Assembly (NCBI GenBank): GCA_900757705.1
Contig: CAAEOW010000073.1
Coordinates: 1-20,161 of the forward strand
Direction of reading: 5' to 3'
Length of the DNA: 20,161 nucleotides
Source of the DNA: an uncultured Collinsella sp.
GTDB lineage: Bacteria > Actinomycetota > Coriobacteriia > Coriobacteriales > Coriobacteriaceae
Shown here: positions 6,840 through 14,036 of the stretch, piece after piece
How positions within the stretch are numbered: position 1 is the first letter of the stretch
How the letters are laid out: the number at the start of each line of letters is the position of its first letter
Translations under genes and position numbers: made by a program
The notes under the pieces: model-generated
The model's input: the letters and a program-made list of their open reading frames with translations, nothing else
Database searches by the model: none
What the model was told of the DNA's origin: nothing

Positions 6840-8465
6840 ATGGACGTCCGTGCGGACGGCGATATTGCCGAGAACTTTTGGTGGCGGCGCACAACGCTGA
6901 CGCGTCGCAGCCCTCTGTATGATGCCTGCGTATCGGTGGGGCTGCTGGTCGCGGCGACGATTGTGGGCGTGCTGCTCGACCATCCGGGGCTCGCGCCGAG
7001 CATCATGATCGTCTATGTGTTTGCCGTGCAGCTGTGCGCCTTCTTTACCTGGAGCCGCCTGTATTGCCTGCTGAGCTCGGCTGCTGCCGTGGCGCTCTAC
7101 AACTTCTTGTTTGTCGACCCGCGCTACGCGCTGTCGTTTATCGACCGCGTCTATCCCGGCATGTTCTTTATCATGTTTGCGGTCTCGCTCGTATCGAGCT
7201 CGATCGCGCTGGCCCTGCGCCGCGCCTTGGCGCAGGCTGCCGCCAGCGACCGTCGCACGCAGATGGTGCTCGAGACAAACCGCATGCTGCAGCGGTGCGG
7301 CGATCAGCAACAGATTGTGCATGCTATGGCAACGCAGCTGGCGCGTTTTTCGGACTGTCCGGTCGTGTGTTATAGCGCCGATGCCGATAACGATGACCTG
7401 CTGCCGCGCACGACGTACACGGCCGTGGGCGATGCCGCGCCGGTACACCAGCTGGCGCCGCAGATGCCGCCGCGGCTCTCGGCGTCCGCCTATGTGGGAA
7501 CGCCGCTCGATGCCACCTATGGCGCCTCGGCGTTCTACGGCATATACCTGACCGTGCGCTCGGGCGACACCATGGTGCGCGCGGGCGATCCCGCCTCGGT
7601 GGTGGGGGTGTTCGCCATTGTCGCCGAGCCCGATGCGCTGACGCCCGAGGAGCGGACGCTTGCCGATGCCATCGTGAGCGAAGGCGAGCTGGCGCTCGAT
7701 CGCGCCCGCGCCATGGAGGCTCGCGAGGAGGCGGCGGTGCTCGCTAAAAACGAGCAGCTGCGCGCCAACTTACTGCGCTCCATCTCGCACGACCTGCGCA
7801 CGCCGCTCACCAGTATTTCGGGTAATGCCGATGTGCTGCTCGACCAGGGCTCGACCGGTACGGCCGTGCTCGACGACCAGACACGCCGCGGCCTGCTCCT
7901 ATCCATTCGCTCGGACGCGCAATGGCTCAACGCCACTGTCGAGAATCTGCTCGCCATCACCAAGCTCGAGGGCGGCGGCATGCACCTGTCGACCACGCTC
8001 GAGCTCATGGACGATATCGTCGAGGAGGCGCTGCGCCACGTGAACCCGGCCGTGCGCGAGCATGACCTTAAGGTGGTGGCGTGCGATGAGCCGGCGCTTG
8101 TCAACGTCGACGCGCGCCTGATGGTGCAGCTGGTGGTCAATCTGGTGAACAACGCCATCGCCTATACGCCTGCGGGCTCGCATATCGTAATCTCGATTGG
8201 CGTCCATGATGGATGCGTGGCGTGCTCGGTTGCTGATGATGGCCCGGGCATTGCGCCCGAGGACCGCGAGCGAATCTTTGAGTCGTTCTACACCGCCAAC
8301 CATGGCCTGGCCGACAGCTGCCGCAGTGTGGGCTTGGGGCTTTCGCTCTGCCGCTCCATTGCGCTGGCACATGGCGGTAGCATAGAGGTTACCGCGGCGG
8401 ACCCGCACGGTTCGGTCTTTACGATTGAGCTTCCCGCCGCCGATGTTTCGTTTGATAAGGAGTAG
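6840..8465 (+). CDS. Short KdpD-like sensor histidine kinase (lacks N-terminal KdpD/Usp domains)
   Basis: This 541-residue sensor kinase is most like the C-terminal two thirds of KdpD. Residues 26-125 hold four closely packed membrane segments with FLFVDPRYALSF, typical of the KdpD membrane domain (DUF4118). Residues 140-290 are a GAF-like region. The kinase core has the H-box SISHDLRTPLTS with H317, the N-box around N434-N438, DDGPG (466-470) and GLGLSL (498-503). Full-length KdpD is about 890 residues with a cytoplasmic ATP-binding KdpD domain and a Usp domain at the N-terminus; both are absent, and the frame starts only 26 residues before the first helix. It would autophosphorylate and pass phosphate to the regulator encoded four bases downstream. 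ATG 6840 is preceded by a purine-rich stretch. K+ sensing is inferred from family and neighbours. Confidence 0.85.
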   Translation: MDVRADGDIAENFWWRRTTLTRRSPLYDACVSVGLLVAATIVGVLLDHPGLAPSIMIVYVFAVQLCAFFTWSRLYCLLSSAAAVALYNFLFVDPRYALSFIDRVYPGMFFIMFAVSLVSSSIALALRRALAQAAASDRRTQMVLETNRMLQRCGDQQQIVHAMATQLARFSDCPVVCYSADADNDDLLPRTTYTAVGDAAPVHQLAPQMPPRLSASAYVGTPLDATYGASAFYGIYLTVRSGDTMVRAGDPASVVGVFAIVAEPDALTPEERTLADAIVSEGELALDRARAMEAREEAAVLAKNEQLRANLLRSISHDLRTPLTSISGNADVLLDQGSTGTAVLDDQTRRGLLLSIRSDAQWLNATVENLLAITKLEGGGMHLSTTLELMDDIVEEALRHVNPAVREHDLKVVACDEPALVNVDARLMVQLVVNLVNNAIAYTPAGSHIVISIGVHDGCVACSVADDGPGIAPEDRERIFESFYTANHGLADSCRSVGLGLSLCRSIALAHGGSIEVTAADPHGSVFTIELPAADVSFDKE

Positions 8466-8469
8466 CGCT

Positions 8470-9183
8470 GTGCCGAACTCTGCCGTGAAACCGCTCATCT
8501 TGGTCGTTGAGGACGATCCCGCCGTCCGCAACCTTATCGTCGCCGCGCTCGAGGCGCACGGTTTGCGCCATATGGCTGTGGAGACCGCCCACGCCGCCAT
8601 CGCCGCCGCTTCGTCGCAGGCGCCGAGCATTGTGCTGCTCGATCTGGGCCTGCCCGATATGGACGGCGTCAAGGTGGTGGAGTCGGTGCGCGCGTGGTCG
8701 GGCATGCCGATCATCGTGGTTTCGGCGCGCAGCGAGGACGCGGACAAGATCCGAGCGCTCGATGCCGGCGCCGATGACTACCTGACTAAGCCGTTTTCGG
8801 TCGAGGAGCTGCTCGCGCGCATTCGCACCACGCTCAGGCGCCTTTCGTATGCGCAGGCGGGCGGTGTTGTCTCCGAGGGCTCGTTCGATACCGGCGAGTT
8901 GCATATCGATTTTGATGCCGGCATCGCCACGATGGATGGCGAGGAACTGCATCTGACGCCGATCGAGTACAAGCTCTTGTGCCTGCTGGCACACAACGCC
9001 GACAAGGTGCTGACGCACCAATTTATCCTGCACGAGATTTGGGGTACGGCGACCAAGAGCGACCTGGCGAGCCTGCGTGTCTTTATGGGCACGTTGCGCA
9101 AGAAGATCGAGTCCGACCCCGCGCACCCGCGCTATATCCAGACGCACGTGGGTATCGGTTACCGATTGGTCACCCAGGGATAG
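8470..9183 (+). CDS. KdpE-like OmpR-family response regulator
   Basis: This 237-residue protein has a receiver domain (residues 8-120) and an OmpR/PhoB winged-helix DNA-binding domain (about 140-235). The phosphorylation pocket is complete: E14/D15/D16, the phospho-acceptor D58 in LLDLGLPDMDG, S85 and K107 in TKPF. The C-terminus has the family patterns LTPIEYKLLCLLAHN and YIQTHVGIGYRL. I start it at GTG 8470, because AAGGAG (8457-8462) overlaps the kinase stop with seven bases of spacing. The frame extends upstream inside the kinase gene, but without a ribosome site. The four-base gap implies translational coupling with the kinase. It resembles KdpE, which in other bacteria activates kdpFABC. 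That operon is not in view, so the target could be kup or a distant locus. Confidence 0.88.
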   Translation: MPNSAVKPLILVVEDDPAVRNLIVAALEAHGLRHMAVETAHAAIAAASSQAPSIVLLDLGLPDMDGVKVVESVRAWSGMPIIVVSARSEDADKIRALDAGADDYLTKPFSVEELLARIRTTLRRLSYAQAGGVVSEGSFDTGELHIDFDAGIATMDGEELHLTPIEYKLLCLLAHNADKVLTHQFILHEIWGTATKSDLASLRVFMGTLRKKIESDPAHPRYIQTHVGIGYRLVTQG

Positions 9184-9222
9184 GGCAGAGCACGGCCCCC
9201 AGACGTGGCCCCTCTATGAGTT

Positions 9223-9286
9223 GCGGTGGGATAGTTCTCGTTTGGCCTTTGATGAGGTCATCGGGGAACTATCCCATCGCTTTTTT
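9223..9286 (+). terminator. Terminator after the kinase-regulator pair
   Basis: GCGGTGGGATAGTTC (9223-9237) pairs with GAACTATCCCATCGC (9266-9280) over 15 bp with one mismatch. The loop is 28 bases and TTTTTT follows. It lies 40 bases after the regulator stop and just before the end of the convergent rlmKL-like gene. It has no T-run in the minus direction. Confidence 0.8.
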
Positions 9287-9287
9287 A

Positions 9288-11855
9288 TTACTTGCCCTTG
9301 GGCTTGCTGGCGTAGAACTTCTTCTTTTTGGGCTTGCCTGCACCGGCAGACTTGCCGCCGCCGCGCGGTCCTCGGTCGCCGGCCTGTGCGTGCGCGGGCG
9401 ATGCTGCGCGAGGCTTGCGGGCTTCGGGGTTGCGCAGCTCCTCGGTTCGCTCGGCAATCTCCTCGGCGCTAAAGCCGGCTTCGGCCATGGCGTCCTCGAT
9501 GGGCAGGCGGCGCACGATATAGCAATGGTGCACCTTCTGGTTGCGCGCGAAGTCCTCGGGGATGGTCTGCGCCGTAATGTCCTCCAGCACGACGCCCGCG
9601 CGCGCGAGCTTGCGCGTTTCGGGGCGGAAGCCGCGCAGATTGCAGCTAAAGATGGCATGACCGCCCTGTGCGAGCAGGCGCGACACGCCGGCCAAAAGCT
9701 CAACATGGTCGCGTTGAACATCCCAGGTGCGGCGGCCCATCTTGGACGAGTTCGAAAACGTGGGCGGGTCGACAAAGATCAGGTCCCAGCGGTTGCGCGT
9801 CTGACGCTGGTCGCGAATCCAGGCGAGCACGTCGTCGCGCACAAAGTGATGCTGCGGGCCCACAAAGCCGTTCTGACGCATATTGCGCTCGGCCCAGTCC
9901 AGATAGGTGTTCGAGAGGTCAACCGTCACGGTCTCCTCGACGCCGCCGTCTGCCGCATAGCAGGTGGCAGTGCCGGTGTAGGCAAACAGGTTGAGGAAGC
10001 GGCGCGCCTGCTTGGCGTGCTCGCGCACTAGGTTGCGGGTGACGCGGTGGTCCAGGAAGATGCCCACATCCAGATAGTCGTCAAAGTTGACGGCAAAGGT
10101 GAGCCCGCCCTCTTCGATGAGCGGGAGGCGACGGCGCGCGATGTTGGCGCGTTCGCCCGATCCGCCCTTGCCGGCACCCTGCTTGCCGTACTGCGAGCCG
10201 CCGCGCGAACGCATGCGGGCCTTGGCGTGCACGTGCTCGGCGGGAACATCTAGGATGCGCGGCGCGATGGCCAGAATGTCGAGCATGCGGGCCTGGGCCA
10301 GTGCGGGGTCGATGGTCTTGGGTGCGGCGTATTCGGCGATGACGAGCCAGCGGCCCGGCGTCTGCGGGCAACCCTCGTACAGATCGATGGTGGCGGAGTA
10401 GTCGGGCAGGTCGGCATCGTAGACGCGGTAGCAGCTCACACCCTCGCGGCGCGCCCACTTGCGGCGCAGGCGTGCGTTCTTGCGCAGGCGGTTGGCGAAC
10501 TGCTCGGACTCGGGGATGAGCACGGGCAGCGGCTTGCCGTCGCCCAGGTCGAGCATGGCGGCAGGCTCGGGCATGGCGGAAGCGGCGGCTTCATCGTTGA
10601 CTTCGTTGGCATCCGCAGCCTCGGCCTCGGCATCCGCACTGGTCGCAGCTTCAAACGCCGCGGCAGCATGATCGAGCGAGGGCCAAACCTCAAGAGCCGC
10701 CTCCTCGTTATTGGGCATGACGGCGATCGAGCGCTCGGGCTCGGTATGGAGCGCACGGGCCATAAGGCCATCGCGGGTGAGTGCGGCGACCGGTGCCGAA
10801 GCGAGCTCGGGCGCGCGGCGCAGCTCGCCGACCAGCGTCATGGCATCGTGCATGAGCGAAAGCGGGGTCTCGGTCGTGTCCGCGACCAGGGCGGCACCGG
10901 CAACGGCACCTGCGTGGTCCAGCACGGTGGCGGACTTGGCGGCGCAAAAATCGACAAAGCGCTTGTAGCCGGCACACTTGACCATGCGCTCGGCAGTCTT
11001 GCGGGCGGCAGGGTCAATGTCTACAGCCACGATGCGCGCCTGGCGCTCGCGCGCTGCCGCTTCGCGCTCGCGCGCCTCGGCAAGCAGCTGCTCCCACAGG
11101 GCGGCGTCGTGCAGCTGCCAGCCCTCAAAGCCCCAGCGCTCGCGTGTGGCGCCCGGGGCGCGGTCGGTCAGAATGTTCACGGCTTCCAGCAACAGGCCGC
11201 CGCGGGCGCACGAGGCATCGATTAGCGTGGGAAGGGCTTCATCCTCGTAATCGTCGGCCGTCAACTCGCGCTCGCACAGTGCGGTCCAGCCGACCTGCGC
11301 CAGCACCAGGGCGGCGTAGTCGGGGCGCAACACGTGCGCGCCCTCGCCGGCACGGGTCGCAGCGGGCGGCAGGCGTTTGAACAGCGGGTCGCCCGAAAGG
11401 TCCAGGCTGATGCTCGCACGGCGCTGACGCAGCGAAAGCAGCAGGTGAACGTCGGGGTCGGCGGCGTCGACATCGGCGCGACGGCCCGTGGTCTCGGCCA
11501 GACGGTCGCACAACGCGTCCTTGGCGCGCAGAGCCGAGAAGCGCGTGTTGCGCAGCTGCTCGGTCACGCCGCGGGCGGTGATGGCGATGGTGGCGCCGGG
11601 GCGGATGATAGTCTCCCAGGCGATGTCGTAAACGCTGTCGTACAGCTCGTCGGCATCCTGCGCCTCAAAGCGCCCAAGCACCACAAACACGCGGCTGGCC
11701 AGGCGCGACCACAGACAGGCGCGGTAGCCTTCTTCGAGCTCGCCCTCAAACGTAGCGCGGCCCTTCAGGCGGCGGACATGCGAAAGCCCGAGGTGTTTAA
11801 GCTCATCGGCGAGTGCGGACTCAAAGCCCTCGGGGCAGCTTGCGTAAAATTCCAT
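9288..11855 (-). CDS. rlmKL: RlmKL-like 23S rRNA methyltransferase, RlmL half apparently degenerate
   Basis: This 855-residue protein has the order of RlmKL, which in E. coli methylates 23S rRNA at m2G2445 (RlmL part) and m7G2069 (RlmK part). Residues 1-160 are a THUMP-containing RNA-binding region. Residues 175-390 align by eye with RlmL, including the landmark DRAPG...RWGFEGW (231-246). But the SAM motif DPxCGSG reads DASCARGG (213-220), and the catalytic NPPY is replaced by ADTTET (325-330). An Ala/Glu-rich linker spans 395-440. RlmK follows: FANRLRKN, YDADLPDYS, SAM motif LFAYTGTA (623-630), VDLSNTYLDWAERN, and intact DPPTFSNSSKM (696-706). A basic Gly/Lys/Pro-rich tail (810-855) makes it longer than the E. 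coli protein (about 700). ATG 11855 follows GAGAGGT. Inference: RlmK is active and RlmL is lost or reduced to a scaffold. Confidence 0.88.
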   Translation of the reverse strand: MEFYASCPEGFESALADELKHLGLSHVRRLKGRATFEGELEEGYRACLWSRLASRVFVVLGRFEAQDADELYDSVYDIAWETIIRPGATIAITARGVTEQLRNTRFSALRAKDALCDRLAETTGRRADVDAADPDVHLLLSLRQRRASISLDLSGDPLFKRLPPAATRAGEGAHVLRPDYAALVLAQVGWTALCERELTADDYEDEALPTLIDASCARGGLLLEAVNILTDRAPGATRERWGFEGWQLHDAALWEQLLAEAREREAAARERQARIVAVDIDPAARKTAERMVKCAGYKRFVDFCAAKSATVLDHAGAVAGAALVADTTETPLSLMHDAMTLVGELRRAPELASAPVAALTRDGLMARALHTEPERSIAVMPNNEEAALEVWPSLDHAAAAFEAATSADAEAEAADANEVNDEAAASAMPEPAAMLDLGDGKPLPVLIPESEQFANRLRKNARLRRKWARREGVSCYRVYDADLPDYSATIDLYEGCPQTPGRWLVIAEYAAPKTIDPALAQARMLDILAIAPRILDVPAEHVHAKARMRSRGGSQYGKQGAGKGGSGERANIARRRLPLIEEGGLTFAVNFDDYLDVGIFLDHRVTRNLVREHAKQARRFLNLFAYTGTATCYAADGGVEETVTVDLSNTYLDWAERNMRQNGFVGPQHHFVRDDVLAWIRDQRQTRNRWDLIFVDPPTFSNSSKMGRRTWDVQRDHVELLAGVSRLLAQGGHAIFSCNLRGFRPETRKLARAGVVLEDITAQTIPEDFARNQKVHHCYIVRRLPIEDAMAEAGFSAEEIAERTEELRNPEARKPRAASPAHAQAGDRGPRGGGKSAGAGKPKKKKFYASKPKGK

Positions 11856-11882
11856 GGGTGACCTCTCTGGTTGCGTCGCTCC

Positions 11883-11888
11883 ATTATA
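11883..11888 (-). promoter_or_regulatory. Possible -10 box for the rlmKL-like gene
   Basis: The minus strand reads TATAAT here, 27 bases before the ATG. No acceptable -35 box is seen at the expected distance. The box lies in the 75-bp divergent gap between this gene and the HAD phosphatase gene. Confidence 0.35.
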
Positions 11889-11930
11889 TGATGGATGCTT
11901 CGTTTGCCCTTATCCTCGAAAGGAACCCAT

Positions 11931-12758
11931 ATGATTGATGCGTGCCCCGAATCCGCTGTGCTCTTTTTTGACGTGGACGGCACGCTGACGTCGTTCGATC
12001 CCGACGATATGACCGATAAGGACTTTACGGCGGTTCGTCCCTCGCAGACGGTGGCTGAGGCGTTCCGTGCACTGCGCGATGTGGGGCACAAGGCATTTAT
12101 CTGCACGGGTCGCCCCCTGTGGCTTATCGCCGATAGCCTGCGTGCGCTCGACCCCGCGGGCGTCGTGGCCATGGCAGGCGCTACGCTCGAGGTCGAGGGC
12201 CGCGTGGTGCATGAGGAGTGCTTTGACGAAGACATTGTTGAGGAGCTCGCGCGTCGCATTACTGTGGCGGGCGGCGAGGCGTTGTTCGAGACGAACGGTG
12301 CCACCTATTCACTTGAGCCAGTTGGTGTCGAACAGTCATTTCTGCTAGGCGCCGGCGTGGTGCATGGCGTTGATCAGATGCGCGTCGATGGGCATTTGCG
12401 CGTAGGCAAGGTGTGCATTAACGCGTGCGACCTGGCTCGCGTAGCCAACGATGACGGCTTTATCGAGCGCGAGTTTGAGCTGTGCAACACCGGTGGTCAG
12501 AACCGCGAGCTGAGCCCCAAGGGCATTGACAAAGGTGTGGGCGTGGCGCGAGCGCTGGCGTACCTGGGCCGCGAGGGAAATGCGCGCACTTTTGGCTTTG
12601 GCGATTCGGGCAACGACCTGGGCATGCTCGCTGCCGTCGAGACGGCCGTGGCCATGGGCAACGCCATGCCCGAGGTCAAGGCGGTCGCCGACTACGTGAC
12701 CGACGATGTCGCACACGACGGCACCGTCACCGCGATGCAACATTTTGGCCTCATCTAA
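11931..12758 (+). CDS. HAD-superfamily (Cof-type, IIB) hydrolase
   Basis: This 275-residue protein has the four HAD motifs: FFDVDGTLT with the nucleophile D14 and acid D16, CTGRP with T59, a lysine in SPKGIDKG (K197 or K201), and GDSGNDLGML with D225 and D229. The insert between motifs II and III is the large alpha/beta cap of subclass IIB. Members are cytoplasmic Mg2+-dependent phosphatases of sugar phosphates, FMN, PLP or similar metabolites; the substrate cannot be told from sequence. ATG 11931 has AAAGGA six bases upstream. The open frame extends 12 codons further up but without a ribosome site. It is divergent from the rlmKL-like gene. The following 193 bases to the aldolase gene hold only a weak hairpin, so the two are probably transcribed separately. 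Confidence 0.85.
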   Translation: MIDACPESAVLFFDVDGTLTSFDPDDMTDKDFTAVRPSQTVAEAFRALRDVGHKAFICTGRPLWLIADSLRALDPAGVVAMAGATLEVEGRVVHEECFDEDIVEELARRITVAGGEALFETNGATYSLEPVGVEQSFLLGAGVVHGVDQMRVDGHLRVGKVCINACDLARVANDDGFIEREFELCNTGGQNRELSPKGIDKGVGVARALAYLGREGNARTFGFGDSGNDLGMLAAVETAVAMGNAMPEVKAVADYVTDDVAHDGTVTAMQHFGLI

Positions 12759-12830
12759 TGAATCCCGCGTTCTGACGTTTGCTCAAACTGCGACTCTTTG
12801 CTTTTGCATGCTCAATCGATTTATCAATCC

Positions 12831-12846
12831 AAACACTGAGGTGTTT
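12831..12846 (+). other. Small AT-rich hairpin in the HAD-aldolase gap
   Basis: AAACAC (12831-12836) and GTGTTT (12841-12846) can form a 6-bp stem with a TGAG loop. It is too weak and lacks a T-run, so I do not call it a terminator. A loose promoter candidate for the downstream aldolase gene is TTGATA (12887-12892) with TAGCAG (12910-12915) at 17 bases. Nothing else is seen in this gap. Confidence 0.3.
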
Positions 12847-12951
12847 ATACCGTTCGCCGAGAAGATAAAAAACCGCAGCTCACGCCTTGATAAACGTAGG
12901 TAAAGTGTTTAGCAGTTTATCGGCCGTATGCTAACGAAAGGAATCAGGCAG

Positions 12952-13656
12952 ATGGCAATCAAGGTGTTCGCTGACGGTGCAAACCTCGAGGGCATGCTCG
13001 ACATGTACGAGAACGGCAACGTTCAGGGTTTCACGACCAACCCGTCCCTTATGAAGAAGGGCGGCGTGACGGATTACCGCGCGTTTGCCAAGGAGGTCCT
13101 GGCCCACATCACCGATGTGTCCGTCTCGTTTGAGGTCTTTGCCGACGACGTCGAGACCATGGAGGTCGAGGCCCGCGAGATTGCTACCTGGGCCGAGAAC
13201 GTCTACGTCAAGATTCCGTGCGTGACTACCAAGGGCGAGTCCACCGCCGAGCTGGTGCGCAAGCTTTCGGCCGATGGCATCAAGGTCAACGTCACCACCA
13301 TCTTTACGCCTACGCAGGTTGACGAGATGGTCGAGGCCGTTGATGCCGAGACGCCGTCCATCATCTCGCTCTTTGCCGGCCGTATCGCTGACACCGGCGT
13401 CGATCCCATTCCGTTTATGACGGAGTCGGTGAAGAAGGCCGCCGCCAAGCCCAACTGCGAGGTCCTGTGGGCGTCCACGCGTGAGCTTATCAATATTTAC
13501 CAGGCGGAAGGATGCGGTTGCCAGATCATCACGGTGCCCAACAGCATCCTGGCCAAGCGTAAGAACATCGGCCGTGACCCGTACGAGGTCTCGCTCGATA
13601 CCGTGCGCGGTTTTGCCAAGGATATCGCCTCGCTCGGTTTCCATATCCTGCCGTAA
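12952..13656 (+). CDS. fsa: Fructose-6-phosphate aldolase / transaldolase-like protein
   Basis: This 234-residue TIM-barrel protein belongs to the small transaldolase family (FSA/TalC type, usually 210-230 residues). D8 in FADGANLEGM, TTNPS with N30, and the Schiff-base lysine K87 in VYVKIPC match the class I aldolase active site. LWASTR and NSILAK follow in the C-terminal half. Members either cleave fructose-6-phosphate to dihydroxyacetone and glyceraldehyde-3-phosphate or act as transaldolases of the pentose phosphate pathway; these cannot be separated by eye. ATG 12952 has AAAGGA nine bases upstream, preferred over an in-frame ATG at 12928. The gene is monocistronic and convergent with tex. 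Its final codons (GFHILP) recur as a copy about 156 bp downstream. Confidence 0.88.
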   Translation: MAIKVFADGANLEGMLDMYENGNVQGFTTNPSLMKKGGVTDYRAFAKEVLAHITDVSVSFEVFADDVETMEVEAREIATWAENVYVKIPCVTTKGESTAELVRKLSADGIKVNVTTIFTPTQVDEMVEAVDAETPSIISLFAGRIADTGVDPIPFMTESVKKAAAKPNCEVLWASTRELINIYQAEGCGCQIITVPNSILAKRKNIGRDPYEVSLDTVRGFAKDIASLGFHILP

Positions 13657-13810
13657 CGCGAACGCTGACTACATCGCGGGTTGTTCGCCCCGGCCTTTCC
13701 TTTCCCTATCGCTCACGCGCTTCGCGAGGGTCGCGCTAGGCAAAGGAAAGGCCGGGGCTGCCGACACGAACTTGCCGGTAGGTTGGTGATAGGCTTCCAT
13801 ATCCTGCCGT
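13636..13810. repeat. Direct repeat of the fsa 3' end flanking a long palindrome
   Basis: TTCCATATCCTGCCGT occurs at 13639-13654, the last codons of fsa, and again at 13795-13810. With one mismatch the match extends three bases to the left. Between the copies is a hairpin with a perfect 17-bp stem, GCCCCGGCCTTTCCTTT (13687-13703) and its complement (13742-13758), with further partial pairing in the loop. The arrangement looks like a small palindromic insertion that duplicated its target, or one that regenerated the gene end. Confidence 0.8.
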
Positions 13811-13817
13811 GGACAAA

Positions 13818-14022
13818 GGTACCCCGCCTGCGCCGTGCAAAATTGAGAGTATTCAGCAAGGTAAAGGCTTTTACCAGCTGGGTGAAGCATGGAACAGCCC
13901 CCGTTTTGGCTCTGATGACGCTAAAACGGGGGCTGTTTCTTGCTTTTTCGTCTCTGAGGGGCATACGGAACGGCGGAAATTGCAGAATACTCGCGATTTT
14001 GCACGCTGCTACAGGGGGTACC
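13818..14022. repeat. Imperfect inverted repeat flanking the fsa/tex terminator
   Basis: Bases 13834-13859 and 13980-14005 are reverse complements over 26 bp with three mismatches; the shared cores are CGTGCAAAAT and GAGTATTC. Further out, GGTACCCC (13818-13825) pairs with GGGGTACC (14015-14022). The arms enclose the terminator at 13893-13948. As at 597-1082, the repeat lies between two convergent genes with a module facing each. Confidence 0.75.
13893..13948 (+). terminator. Terminator between fsa and tex, possibly bidirectional
   Basis: AACAGCCCCCGTTTT (13893-13907) pairs perfectly with AAAACGGGGGCTGTT (13923-13937), with a 15-base loop. On the plus strand the T-rich stretch TCTTGCTTTTT follows, fitting termination of fsa. 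On the minus strand the T-run is poor, so action on tex transcripts is possible but less clear. Confidence 0.85.
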
Positions 14023-14036
14023 CTTGCTTTGGCGGT

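Noticed and set aside
9223..9286. Bidirectional terminator for the regulator and rlmKL-like genes
   Set aside because: The T-run is on the plus strand only; the minus direction has no T-run after the stem.
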